Source: Ephydatia muelleri (Eukaryota; Porifera; Demospongiae; Spongillida; Spongillidae). From it: a DNA stretch of 64,000 nt. Position 1 is the first letter of the stretch. Every line of letters begins with the position of its first letter. Shown here piece by piece: positions 11,938 through 22,700 of the stretch. Where the stretch lies: assembly GCA_013339895.1 (NCBI GenBank), contig JABACO010000002.1, forward strand, positions 17,454,171 through 17,518,170. Direction: 5' to 3'. The translations under genes were made by a program, and so were the position numbers. Below the pieces are notes generated by a model. That model had not been told where the DNA came from and did not search any database. It saw only the letters and a program-made list of their open reading frames with translations.

Positions 11938-12294
11938 GGGCAGTGGCCATCGCTTCAACCCACAAGGGCTGCAGCCACGCCCACAACTGTACGTCAGCCT
12001 GAGCAGAAGGGGTCCATCAAGCGAGTACAGCAAAGGTGGGGATCTTCTTCTATTACTGATGTGCATCATCATAGCAACACTCTTCACGGCTAGATGATCT
12101 TTGGGTCATTTCCAACGATCATTCGTTCTCAGTGGCTACAACGTTTCTGGTCAAAAGCACGTTTTTTGGACCCAACTCGTCAAATCTTCTGGAGATAGCA
12201 CCAATCAGGCATGCTATCTGATACCGTGTGGAACAGATGATCATGTATTCATGTTTTTACAGTGGCCATCTGCCATCTAATTGGATTGGAGGAG
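11938..12294 (+). CDS. ZGRF1: ZGRF1-type gene, exons 11938-12035, 12094-12208, 12263-12294 (left contig)
   Basis: Phases run 2-1-2-1 and give a continuous segment: QLYVSLSRRGPSSEYSK, then DDLWVIS, then STFFGPNSSNLLEIAPIS, then GHLPSNW. These follow the conserved ZGRF1 stretch that reads roughly LYLKL...SKDDLWVVS...FFGPSSNNEIEL...PSNW in vertebrates. The middle exon can end in frame only with a GC donor (ATCAG|GCATGC); the next GT would follow an in-frame stop. The last exon is only 32 nt. The right-contig copies are 19794-19890, 19949-20063 and 20118-20149. The first of those lacks one base and is frameshifted, so the left copy is the better reading here. Confidence 0.8.
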
Positions 12295-14283
12295 GTAAGT
12301 CTCGTGTACGATAGAGTTTCTCCCCTCCCTACTCCCTCATCTCCTCTCCTCCTCCCTCCTCCCTCCCTCCTCCTCCTCCTCTCCTCCCTCCTCTCCTCCC
12401 TCCTCTCCTCCCTCCTCCCTCCTTCCCTCCCTCCTCTCCCTCCCCCCTATGTTTCATTCTTCCTTCCATTCCCTCTCCTCCCCAGTCCCATCTCCTCTTC
12501 CCAGCACCCAATTTGACTTGCTTTCCATGTTGTGATTTGTTTGATTCCAGTAGCAAGAAGTGCTACAATGTAAAGATACATGCACTCTACCATAGCCAAG
12601 AGCTTACATTGTGTCTTACAATGTGTCTTTCAATGTATTACCTTGGATGTGGTACTAAGGATCTTCCTATTGCCCATACTCCGTACTCTTTCTACACTCC
12701 ACACTCCTCCCTCCCTTTCTTCTCTCTCCCTCCGTTTCTACACTCATCCCTCCACACTCCTCCCTCCACACTCCTCCCTCCTCTCTCCACACTCCTCCTC
12801 CACCCTCTCTCCACACTCCTCCCTCCACACTCCTTCCCTCCACACTCCTCCCTCTACACTCCTCCCTCCACACTCCTCCTCCACACTCCTCCCTCCCTCT
12901 CCTCCCTCCACACTCTCCCCCCTCCACACTCCTCCCTCCCACTCCTCCCTCCCCCTCCTCCACCTCCCTCCTCCCTCCACCCTCCCCCTCCCCTCCCTCC
13001 CTCCCACTCCTCATCTCCCTCCCCCTCCGCCCCTCCCCCCCCCTCCCTCCTCCTCCCCTCCACACCTCCACCCCCCGTCCATCCCTCCCCCCACCCTCCC
13101 CCCTCCCCTCCTCCTCCCCCCTCCTCCACATCCTCCCTCCACCCCCTCCTCCCTCCCACCCTCCCATCCTCACCCTCCTCCTCCCACTCTCCACCTCTCC
13201 CCTCCCACACCTCCCCTCCCCTCCACACTCATCCCTCCACTCCTCCCTCCACACTCCTCCTCCACTCTCATCCCTCCCCTCCTCCCTCCCTCCCTCCTCC
13301 CTCCACCTCCTCCCTCCCACTCCCCCCACACCCCCCCCCTCCCTCCCCCTCCGCACCTCCTCCTCCACACTCCTCCCCATTATTCTTGGGACCTGGCTCT
13401 CCATCACAGGGGAGGAGAACCTGTCTTTCAATGTATAAGTAAAAATCAATCAAGTATAAAGACTTCAGACTAATCAAAGGACCTTCCCCACATCCGCCAT
13501 CTTATGACAGATGTTCTCATGCCATTTTGTGACTGGCTTGTGTTGTTGCATTGTTTGGTGCTAGTGGTTTACCTTCTTTGAGGGAGCCAAACCACACAAC
13601 CCGCTATGCCCGACAAGGTTGAAACCTTGGAGCTGGCCTCATGGTCAAGTGACCCCACTTCACTCAAGAATGTGTCGCCTATTGCCCATTATGAATAATG
13701 TTATTTCCATACACAATTACAAAATTAAAAATTAATTTTGATGAATTTTAAGCCATAGATTACTTGTCACCTCTAATAAGTCTTGTGCCATCCGCATGCC
13801 AATCCAGTTCAATTTAATTAACACCTGTGCTTTATTTTGCACTCTACTTCACCTCTCTTCTCTCTCCCTCTCTTCTCTCTCCCTCTCTTTCCCTCTCCTT
13901 CTCTTCCCTCTCTTCCCTCTCCCTCTCTTCCCTCTCCCTCTCTTCCCTCTCCCTCTCTTCCCTCTCCCTCTCTCCTCTCTTCCCTCTCCCTCTCTTCCTC
14001 TTCTTCCCTCTCCCTCTCTTCCCTCTCCCTCTCTTCCCTCTCCTTCCTCTCCCTCTCTCTTCCCTCTCCTCTCTTCCCTCTCCCTCTCTTCCCTCTCCCT
14101 CTCTCCCTCTCCCTCTCCTCTCACCTTCTCTTCCCTCTCCCTCTCTTCCCTCTCCCTCTCTTTCCCTCGTCTCTCTCTTCCCTCTCCCTCTCTTCCCTCT
14201 CCCTCTCTCCCCCTCTCTCCTCTCATCCTCTCTCCCCCTCCAATCTCCCTCTCTTATTTCCTCTCCCCTCTGCCCCATCCAAG
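12295..14283. repeat. ZGRF1-type intron, pyrimidine-rich low complexity
   Basis: Nearly 2 kb dominated by CT tracts: CTCC repeats at 12318-12500, CTCCACACTC repeats at 12670-13378 and CTCTCTTCCCTCTC repeats at 13850-14275. Unique sequence lies between them (13380-13850). The long Pro/Ser/Leu and Arg/Glu/Gly frames on both strands are artefacts. The right-contig equivalent is 20150-22232. Confidence 0.85.
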
Positions 14284-17200
14284 GCCATGTGTGTTGCATT
14301 CACATTGGCAATGCAAGCTCTGAGCTGACCTGTCTAGCCAACACTGAGGAGAACGTAAACTTGATGTCACTACCAGTCCTCCATCACCTCATCACTCTGC
14401 AAGTTTAGCACACACCCATGTCACTTAAATATGATCTCTCCTCTACCCTACCTTCTCTCCTCCCTTCCCCCTCCTTCCTTTGCCCCCTCCCTCCTCCACT
14501 TCAGTAATCCTGAGACAACCCAGCCCAGTTCAGTGTGTGGTTCATTTAGTTTCACCTCTTAGCTCTGCATCCTGTCAGCCATGGTCCTGCATGGAGAGAA
14601 CCACGGCGGTAGGTCTGGGGAGGAGGGTATTGACTGCACCATTGTGGAAGGGGTTGCAGTGGGAGGGGCCACATCAGCTGTTGATGGAGTAGCAGTGGGA
14701 GTGGCTACAGTAGTGGGAGCGGCCACATCAGCAGTACCACCCACAAAGGGTATTTGGAGTGAGAGTTTATATCTCATGTAATCACTTTTCAGCTCAACCT
14801 ATCACAGGAGGTGGCTGGGCAGTATGGGCTGAACAGAGACCAGACCACAGCACTGGGGAAGTGTGCAGAGATGTTCTCCTCTTCCCACGAGGGACCACCT
14901 CTGCTCCTTATCCATGGTTAGTCCTCCTCCCCCCTCCCAGAGCCCCATGGTAGCTAGGTGACCAGCCCCTCCCTTCATGTGTCAACCTTCCATCTCCTCC
15001 CTCCTCCCTCCCTCCTCCCTCCCTCCTCCCTCCCTCCTCCCTCCTCCTCCTCCCTCCTCCCTCCCCTTCCTCTCCCTCCTCCTCCTCTCTCCTTTTCAAA
15101 CTATCTGTTGTTTCCAGGTGTCTTTGGTTCAGGTAAAACACACCTCCTTAGTGTGATGGTCCTCTTTCTGCTCAAACTATTTGGTGAGAGTGGAGTGAGA
15201 GAGGGAGACACCAGTGCTAAGATTCTCATCACTTCTACAACCAACGTGGCAGTGGACAGAATACTGACAGGGTGAGCTCATCATTCCAGTGCTAGCACAA
15301 TTAGCAAGTGTTTGACACTTCATGCAAAGGCACTGACCTTAGGGCTTTGCTTGCTATGTGACATTTGGGTGACCTTTTAGGGCTGTTGCTTTGGCTGAGC
15401 TTAGAAAGCAAGTGAAGACATGACTGGGGGAATGACTCGATGGGTGGCTGGGACATGACTGGGGGAATGACTCGATGGGTGGCTGGGATATGACTGGGGG
15501 AATGACTCGATGGGTGGCTGGGATATGACTGGGGGAATGACTCGATGGGTGGCTGGGACATGACTGGGGGAATGACTCGATGGGTGGCTGGGATATGACT
15601 GGGGGAATGACTCGATGGGTGGCTGGGATATGACTGGGGGAATGACTCGATGGGTGGCTGGGATATGATTGGGGGAATGACTCGATGGGTGGCTAGGACA
15701 TGACTGGGGGAATAACTCGATGGGTGGTAATCAATGCTTACAGCATGATGGATCACCAGGGATGCAAAGTTTTATAGAAGTTACAGGAGACAGGTGAAGA
15801 GACAACTGTGATGGGGTGTGTATGTGAGGGTGTGATGGGTGTGTGTATGTTGAGGGTGTGATGGGTGTGTGTTTTTGAGGTGTGATGAGTGGTGTATGTT
15901 GAGGTGTGATGAGTGTGTGTATGTTGAGGGTGTGTGAGTGTGTGTTGTTGAGGGTGTGATGGGTGTGTGTATGTTGAGGGTGTGATGAGTGTGTGTATGT
16001 TGAGAGTGTGCTGTTGTGTATGTTGAGGGTGTGCTGAGGTGTGTGTCTTTGGGGTGTGCTGCGTGTGTGTATTTTCGGGTGTGCTCGTGTGTGTCTGTTG
16101 CGGGTGTGCTGCGTGTGTGTCGTTGCGGGTGTGATGAGTGTTCCTGTTGAGGGTGTGCTGAGTGTGTTTACAACTTGTCTCTTCGTGGGCCCTAGTCTCT
16201 TGGACCAGGTTTGAAGGATTTGTGCGAGTTGGAAGTGTCAAGAAAATAGCAAAAAGGATCCTCCCACTAAGGTGTGTTCTAATTTGGGTTAGATTTGTTA
16301 TCTTGACATGGAATTAGTTATCTTAACTTGAGTTTAGGTTTAGTTATCTTGACATTGAGTTAGTTAAAGTATCTAAGTTATCTTGACATGGGTTAGTTTA
16401 GTTATCCCTTAACATAGATTTGGAGGTGTGTCCTAACATGGAGTTATGTTAGTTGCTATGGTAGCATACACAGCAATGGTGGGGACAGTCAAGAGCTAAG
16501 TGAACTTCAAGAGATGATGAGAAGCAATCTGACCCCACAGGAGAAAATGTAGGTATGGCACACACACACACACACATGTATACCTTGCGTACACACACAT
16601 GTATGTTTGTTTGCCATAAAAGGGTCGTCAATACCTTGTCATCTAGGGTTTTAAATGTTTTGTCATGAGTTACAATACCTTGTCATCAAGGGGTTAAAAT
16701 GTTTTGTCATAAGGGGTTACAATTCCTTGTCATCAAGGAGTTAAAATGTTTTGTCATAAGGGGTTACAATACCTTGTCATCAAGGGTTAAAATGCCTATC
16801 TTCTTCAGTTACGTGAGAAAGAGCATTGAGCAACACAAGAGAGGAGTCAACAGAAAGGTACTGGGGAGGAGGTATATGGCTGGGGAGGAGGTATATGGCT
16901 GGGGAGGAGGTATATGACTGGGGAGGAGGTATATGACTGGGGAGGAGGTATGACTGGGGAGGAGGTATGACTGGGGAGGGGGAAAGAGGTGTTCGTCCAT
17001 CAAAAGAGTTGATTGTCTTGATGGCTTTCTTCTCATCAGCCTCCATTCTTTTTACCCTCAAATGAACCATCATGGGATTAAACTTCACACCTTTGGTTGC
17101 CATAATTTAATTAGTTTTATTTGTTGTCCACTTGGTGTGTTAGTTCCCATGTCAACAGAGAAATATCTGTTGGTGTTTCTCACACTCCCGGGGAGGCATA

Positions 17201-17484
17201 GCATGAGTGTTGGATGTTTTTTGGTTTCCATAGCAGCATAATAGGGCTGCTTCAATTGGACAGGACTGGGGAGGAGAAAGACTGTTGATGTATATGTTAC
17301 CCTCTACCTCCTGCTCTAATGAAAGCCCACCTACCTACTTTAGAGGCTGTCGTCTGTTATGGTGGTGGGTGTGACCACTGCAGCCTGTTCATTTCTCTCT
17401 CCTGGAGGGTATGAGGTTTCCTGTGCTCCTTCTTGATGAATGCAGCCAAATGACTGAAGTGGCAAGCCTTATCCCCATGGCTAG
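14284..17484 (+). CDS. ZGRF1: ZGRF1-type gene, helicase motifs I to II, left-contig copy with frameshifts
   Basis: Exons are 14284-14402, possibly 14579-14608, 14793-14916, 15118-15271, 16196-16271, 16474-16548, 16809-16857 and 17344-17484. Recognisable blocks are [21 protein letters not shown] followed by [15 protein letters not shown], which is the Walker A/motif I ATP-binding loop; [12 protein letters not shown], motif Ia; [10 protein letters not shown]; and [11 protein letters not shown], the motif II magnesium/ATP site. This copy is broken twice. Exon 16196-16271 lacks two bases (76 against 78 nt), and exon 17344-17484 has one extra T (141 against 140 nt). The right-contig copy is intact at both places, so these look like consensus errors rather than a pseudogene. 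Confidence 0.75.
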
Positions 17485-17880
17485 GTGTGTGTATGTGTGT
17501 GGTGTGTCTGTGTGTGTGTGTGCGTCTGTGTGTGTGTGTGTGCGTGTCTGTGTGCGTGTGTGTGTGTGTGTGTGCACGCTTGTGTGTGTGTGCATGTGTG
17601 TGTGTGCGTGCGTGTGCACGCGTGTGTGTGTGCATGTGTGTGTGTGTGTGCACGCTTGTGTGTGTGTGCATGTGTGTGTGTGCGTGCGTGTGCACGCGTG
17701 TGTGTGTGCATGTGTGTGTGTGTGTGCATGCGACGTGTGTGTGTGCACGCGTGTGTGTGTGTGCACGCGACATGTGTGTGTATGCACGCATGTGTGTGTG
17801 TGCACGCGTGTGTGCATGTGTGCGTGTGTGCATGTGTGTGTGTGTGCATGTGTGTGCATATGTGTGTGTATGCAGTGTTT
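15421..17880. repeat. Intronic minisatellites of the ZGRF1-type gene (left contig)
   Basis: A 35-bp unit (core GGGGGAATGACTCGATGGGT) is present about 9 times at 15421-15729. GTGTGATGGGTGTGTGTATG units fill 15800-16165. A roughly 47-bp unit with CCTTGTCATCAAGGGG lies at 16640-16797. TGGGGAGGAGGTATATG units run 16858-16980, starting at a splice donor. A GT/GC microsatellite at 17485-17880 also starts at a donor. The right contig has the same series at 23365-25825. Confidence 0.85.
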
Positions 17881-17956
17881 CATAACATCGGTTGGGGGGG
17901 TGAGTGGACACGTTTGACATCAATACATGTAGTAGGGTACAGAGGCTATATGATTG

Positions 17957-18450
17957 CATGCATGGACCTCTTGTATTGGAGCACATCACCTGCATGCATG
18001 GACCTCTTGTATTGGAGCACATCACCTGCTACATGGACCTCTTGTATTGGAGCACATCACCTGCTACATGGACCTCTTGTATTGGAGCACATCACCTGCT
18101 ACATGGACCTCTTGTATTGGAGCACATCACCTGCTACATGGATAACAATACACAGCTTCAGGCTTAGAGTAGACAACGTTTAATGCTATTCTGTTTTTAA
18201 ATCAGTGCAAATTTATTTTGTTGCTACAAAGCTATCTCACTGCACGATACGCTACTGCATGTCATAATATTATTCAATGCACCAGTCCTGCAAGCCTAGT
18301 GAAATGCAAGAGTACAGTATAAGGCGTGTCATCTGAAGCATCATCATATTCTGACCTAGATGTGTGGATCAAAAGAGTACTAGAATGCTGTTTAGCTTAA
18401 AACTCTTCATTCAAACTTCTGGGGAATGCGTGATGAAACGATGTATGTGT

Positions 18451-18532
<82 letters not shown>

Positions 18533-18740
18533 ATGCGTGCGTGCGTGTGTGTGTGTGTGTGTGCATGTGTGTGTGTTTGTGTGTGTGTGTGTGTTTTGTG
18601 TGTGTGTGTGTGTGATGGTAAGCCTGATCTCTATGGTTAGGTGTGTGATGTGTGTGTGATGGTAAGCCTGATCTCTATGGTTAGGTGTGTGATGTGAGTG
18701 TGATGGTAAGCCTGATCTCTATGGTTAGGAGGGTGATGTG
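17957..18740. repeat. 35-bp repeat, GT/GC microsatellite and exon-end decoy repeats
   Basis: About five units containing CTCTTGTATTGGAGCACATC lie at 17957-18145. A (GT)n(GC)n tract spans 18455-18620. Three units of GTAAGCCTGATCTCTATGGT plus TAG follow at about 18615-18730. Those three resemble the end of the DECSQ exon with its donor. The right-contig equivalents are 25900-26085, 26400-26560 and 26568-26678. Confidence 0.85.
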
Positions 18741-18756
18741 AGTACAGTGTAGGTAT

Positions 18757-19756
18757 NNNNNNNNNNNNNNNNNNNNNNNNNNNNNNNNNNNNNNNNNNNN
18801 NNNNNNNNNNNNNNNNNNNNNNNNNNNNNNNNNNNNNNNNNNNNNNNNNNNNNNNNNNNNNNNNNNNNNNNNNNNNNNNNNNNNNNNNNNNNNNNNNNNN
18901 NNNNNNNNNNNNNNNNNNNNNNNNNNNNNNNNNNNNNNNNNNNNNNNNNNNNNNNNNNNNNNNNNNNNNNNNNNNNNNNNNNNNNNNNNNNNNNNNNNNN
19001 NNNNNNNNNNNNNNNNNNNNNNNNNNNNNNNNNNNNNNNNNNNNNNNNNNNNNNNNNNNNNNNNNNNNNNNNNNNNNNNNNNNNNNNNNNNNNNNNNNNN
19101 NNNNNNNNNNNNNNNNNNNNNNNNNNNNNNNNNNNNNNNNNNNNNNNNNNNNNNNNNNNNNNNNNNNNNNNNNNNNNNNNNNNNNNNNNNNNNNNNNNNN
19201 NNNNNNNNNNNNNNNNNNNNNNNNNNNNNNNNNNNNNNNNNNNNNNNNNNNNNNNNNNNNNNNNNNNNNNNNNNNNNNNNNNNNNNNNNNNNNNNNNNNN
19301 NNNNNNNNNNNNNNNNNNNNNNNNNNNNNNNNNNNNNNNNNNNNNNNNNNNNNNNNNNNNNNNNNNNNNNNNNNNNNNNNNNNNNNNNNNNNNNNNNNNN
19401 NNNNNNNNNNNNNNNNNNNNNNNNNNNNNNNNNNNNNNNNNNNNNNNNNNNNNNNNNNNNNNNNNNNNNNNNNNNNNNNNNNNNNNNNNNNNNNNNNNNN
19501 NNNNNNNNNNNNNNNNNNNNNNNNNNNNNNNNNNNNNNNNNNNNNNNNNNNNNNNNNNNNNNNNNNNNNNNNNNNNNNNNNNNNNNNNNNNNNNNNNNNN
19601 NNNNNNNNNNNNNNNNNNNNNNNNNNNNNNNNNNNNNNNNNNNNNNNNNNNNNNNNNNNNNNNNNNNNNNNNNNNNNNNNNNNNNNNNNNNNNNNNNNNN
19701 NNNNNNNNNNNNNNNNNNNNNNNNNNNNNNNNNNNNNNNNNNNNNNNNNNNNNNNN
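18757..19756. other. Assembly gap, exactly 1000 N
   Basis: A run of exactly 1000 Ns is the usual placeholder for a scaffold join of unknown size. The flanking sequences overlap each other by about 6.9 kb, so the true gap is probably negative. The minus-strand open frame spanning it is meaningless. Confidence 0.97.
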
Positions 19757-22700
19757 ATATTCATTACTGTCTCATTGGCTGCTTTGGACACAGGGGCAGT
19801 GGCCATCGCTTCAACCCCAAGGGCTGCAGCCACGCCCACAACTGTACGTCAGCCTGAGCAGAAGGGGTCCATCAAGCGAGTACAGCAAAGGTGGGGATCT
19901 TCTTCTATTACTGATGTGCATCATCATAGCAACACTCTTCACGGCTAGATGATCTTTGGGTCATTTCCAACGATCATTCGTTCTCAGTGGCTACAACGTT
20001 TCTGGTCAAAAGCACGTTTTTTGGACCCAACTCGTCAAATCTTCTGGAGATAGCACCAATCAGGCATGCTATCTGATACCGTGTGGAACAGATGATCATG
20101 TATTCATGTTTTTACAGTGGCCATCTGCCATCTAATTGGATTGGAGGAGGTAAGTCTCGTGTACGATAGAGTTTCTCCCCTCCCTACTCCCTCTCCTCAT
20201 CTCCTCCTCCTCCCTCCCTCTCTCCTCCCTCCTCTCCTCCCTCCTCTCCTCCCTCCTCTCCTCCCTCCTCCCTCCTTCCCTCCCTCCTCTCCCTCCCCCT
20301 ATGTTTCATTCTTCCTTCCTTCCCTCTCCTCCCCAGTCCCATCTCCTCTTCCCAGCAACCCAATTTGACTTGCCTTTCCATGTTGTGATTTGTTGGATTC
20401 AGTAGCAAGAAGTGCTACAATGTAAAGATACATGCACTCTACCATAGCCAAGAGCTTACATTGTGTCTTACAATGTGTCTTTCAATGTATTACCTTGGAT
20501 GTGGTACTAAGGATCTTCCTATTGCCCATACTCCGTACTCTTTCTACACTCCACACTCCTCCCTCCCTTTCTTCTCTCTCCCTCCGTTTCTACACTCATC
20601 CCTCCACACTCTCCCTCCACACTCCTCCCTCCTCTCTCCACACTCCTCCTCCACACTCCTCCCTCCACACTCCTCCCTCCACACTCCTCCCTCCACACTC
20701 CTCCCTCCACACTCCTCCCCCACCTCCTCCTCCCACACTCCTCCCTCCACACTCATCCTCCACACTCCTCCCTCCCCCTCCTCCCTCCACTCCTCCCTCC
20801 ACACTCATCCCTCCACCCCTCCCTCCACACTCATCCCTCCACACTCCCCCCTCCACACCCCTCCCTCCACACCCCCCACACTCCTCCCTCCACACTCCTC
20901 CCTCCACACTCATCCCTCCACACTCCTCCCTCCACACTCCTCCCTCCTCCCTCCACACTCCTCCTCCACACTCCTCCCTCCACACTCCTCCACGCTCCTC
21001 CCTCCTCCACGCTCCTCCCTCCACAATCATCCCTCCACATCATCCCTCCACTCCTCCCTCCACACTCATTCCCTCCTCCCTCCACCACTCATCCCTCCAC
21101 TCCTCCCTCCCACTCCCCCACACCCCTCCCTCCACACCCCTCCCTCCCACTCCTCCCTCCACACTCATCCCTCCACACTCCTCCCTCCACACTCCTCCCT
21201 CCACACTCCTCCCTCCACTCCTCCCTCCACACTCATCCCTCCACTCCTCCTCCACACTCATCCCTCCACACTCCCCCTCCACACCCCTCCCTCCACACTC
21301 ATCCCTCCACACTCCTCCCTCCACACTCCTCCCTCCACACTCATCCCTCCACACTCCTCCCCATTATTCTTGGGACCTGGCTCTCCATCACAGGGGGAGA
21401 ACCTGTCTTTCAATGTATAAGTAAAAATCAATCAAGTAATAAAGAACTTCAGACTAATCAAAGGACCTTCCCCACATTCCGCCATCTTATGACAGATGTT
21501 CTCAATGCCATTTTGTGACTGTCTTGTTTGTTGCATTGTTTGGTGCTAGGTGGTTTACCTTCTTTGAGGGGAGCCAAACCACACAACCCTCTATGCCCTA
21601 CAAGGTTGAACCTTGGAGCTGGCCTCATGGTCAAGTGACCCACTTCACTCAAGAATGTGTCGCCTATTGCCCATTATGAATAATGTTATTTCCATACACA
21701 ATTACAAAATTAAAAATTAATTTTGATGAATTTTAAGCCATAGATACTTGTCACCTCTAATAAGTCTTGGTGCCATCCGCATGCCAATCCAGTTCAATTT
21801 AATTAACACCTGTGCTTTATTTTGCACTCTACTTCACCTCTCTTCTCTTCTCCCTCTCTTCTCTCTCCCTCTCTTCCCTCTCCTTCTCTTCCCTCTCTTC
21901 CCTCTCCCTCTCTTCCCTCTCCCTCTCTTCCCTCTCCCTCTCTTCCCTCTCCCTCTCTTCCCTCTCCCTCTCTTCCCTCTCCCTCTCTTCCTCTCCTTCC
22001 CTCTCCCTCTCTTCCCTCTCCCTCTCTTCCCTCTCCCTCTCTTCCCTCTCCCCCTCTCCCTCTCCCTCTCTTCCCTCTCCCTCTCTTCCTCTCCCTCTCT
22101 TCCCTCTCTCTCTCTTCCCTCTCCTCTCTTCCCTCTCCCTCTCTTCCTCTCCCTCTCTCCCCTCTCTCCTCTCATCCTCTCTCCCCCTCCAATCTCCCTC
22201 TCTTATTTCCTCTCCCCTCTGCCCCATCCAAGGCCATGTGTGTTGCATTCACATTGGCAATGCAAGCTCTGAGCTGACCTGTCTAGCCAACACTGAGGAG
22301 AACGTAAACTTGATGTCACTACCAGTCCTCCATCACCTCATCACTCTGCAAGTTTAGCACACACCCATGTCACTTAAATATGATCTCTCCTCTACCCTAC
22401 CTTCTCTCCTCCCTTCCCCCTCCTTCCTTTGCCCCCTCCCTCCTCCACTTCAGTAATCCTGAGACAACCCAGCCCAGTTCAGTGTGTGGTTCATTTATTT
22501 CACCTCTTAGCTCTGCATCCTGTCAGCCATGGTCCTGCATGGAGAGAACCACGGCGGTAGGTCTGGGGAGGAGGGTATTGACTGCACCATTGTGGAAGGG
22601 GTTGCAGTGGGAGGGGCCACATCAGCTGTTGATGGAGTAGCAGTGGGAGTGGCTACAGTAGTGGGAGCGGGCCACATCAGCAGTACCACCCACAAAGGGT

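Larger units (their letters stand above)
11901..18756. repeat. Left copy of a 6.9-kb near-identical segment (contig end)
   Basis: This segment matches 19757-26706 from first to last base. It stops exactly at the N gap, and the right copy starts exactly after it. Differences are mainly one- or two-base indels and repeat copy number, with a few substitutions. See the finding on false duplication. Confidence 0.9.

Noticed and set aside
12550..12660. Possible exon reading NVKIHALYHSQELT that resembles the next expected ZGRF1 block
   Set aside because: Its phase does not join the preceding exon. The exon at 14284-14402 fits both phase and sequence.
12513..14408. Long Pro/Ser/Leu-rich and Arg/Glu/Gly-rich frames on both strands
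   Set aside because: Pure pyrimidine repeat in an intron; all frames are open and the flanking exons join across it in phase. The same applies at 20432-22357, 44689-45648 and 30530-31486.
11095..18640. CVCV / HTHT frames at 11095-11817, 17357-18183, 18364-18659 and likewise 29063-29619 and 29483-30082
   Set aside because: GT, GC and TACA microsatellites read as protein.
18637..19839. 400-codon minus-strand frame across the gap
   Set aside because: Almost entirely unknown bases; an artefact of translating Ns.
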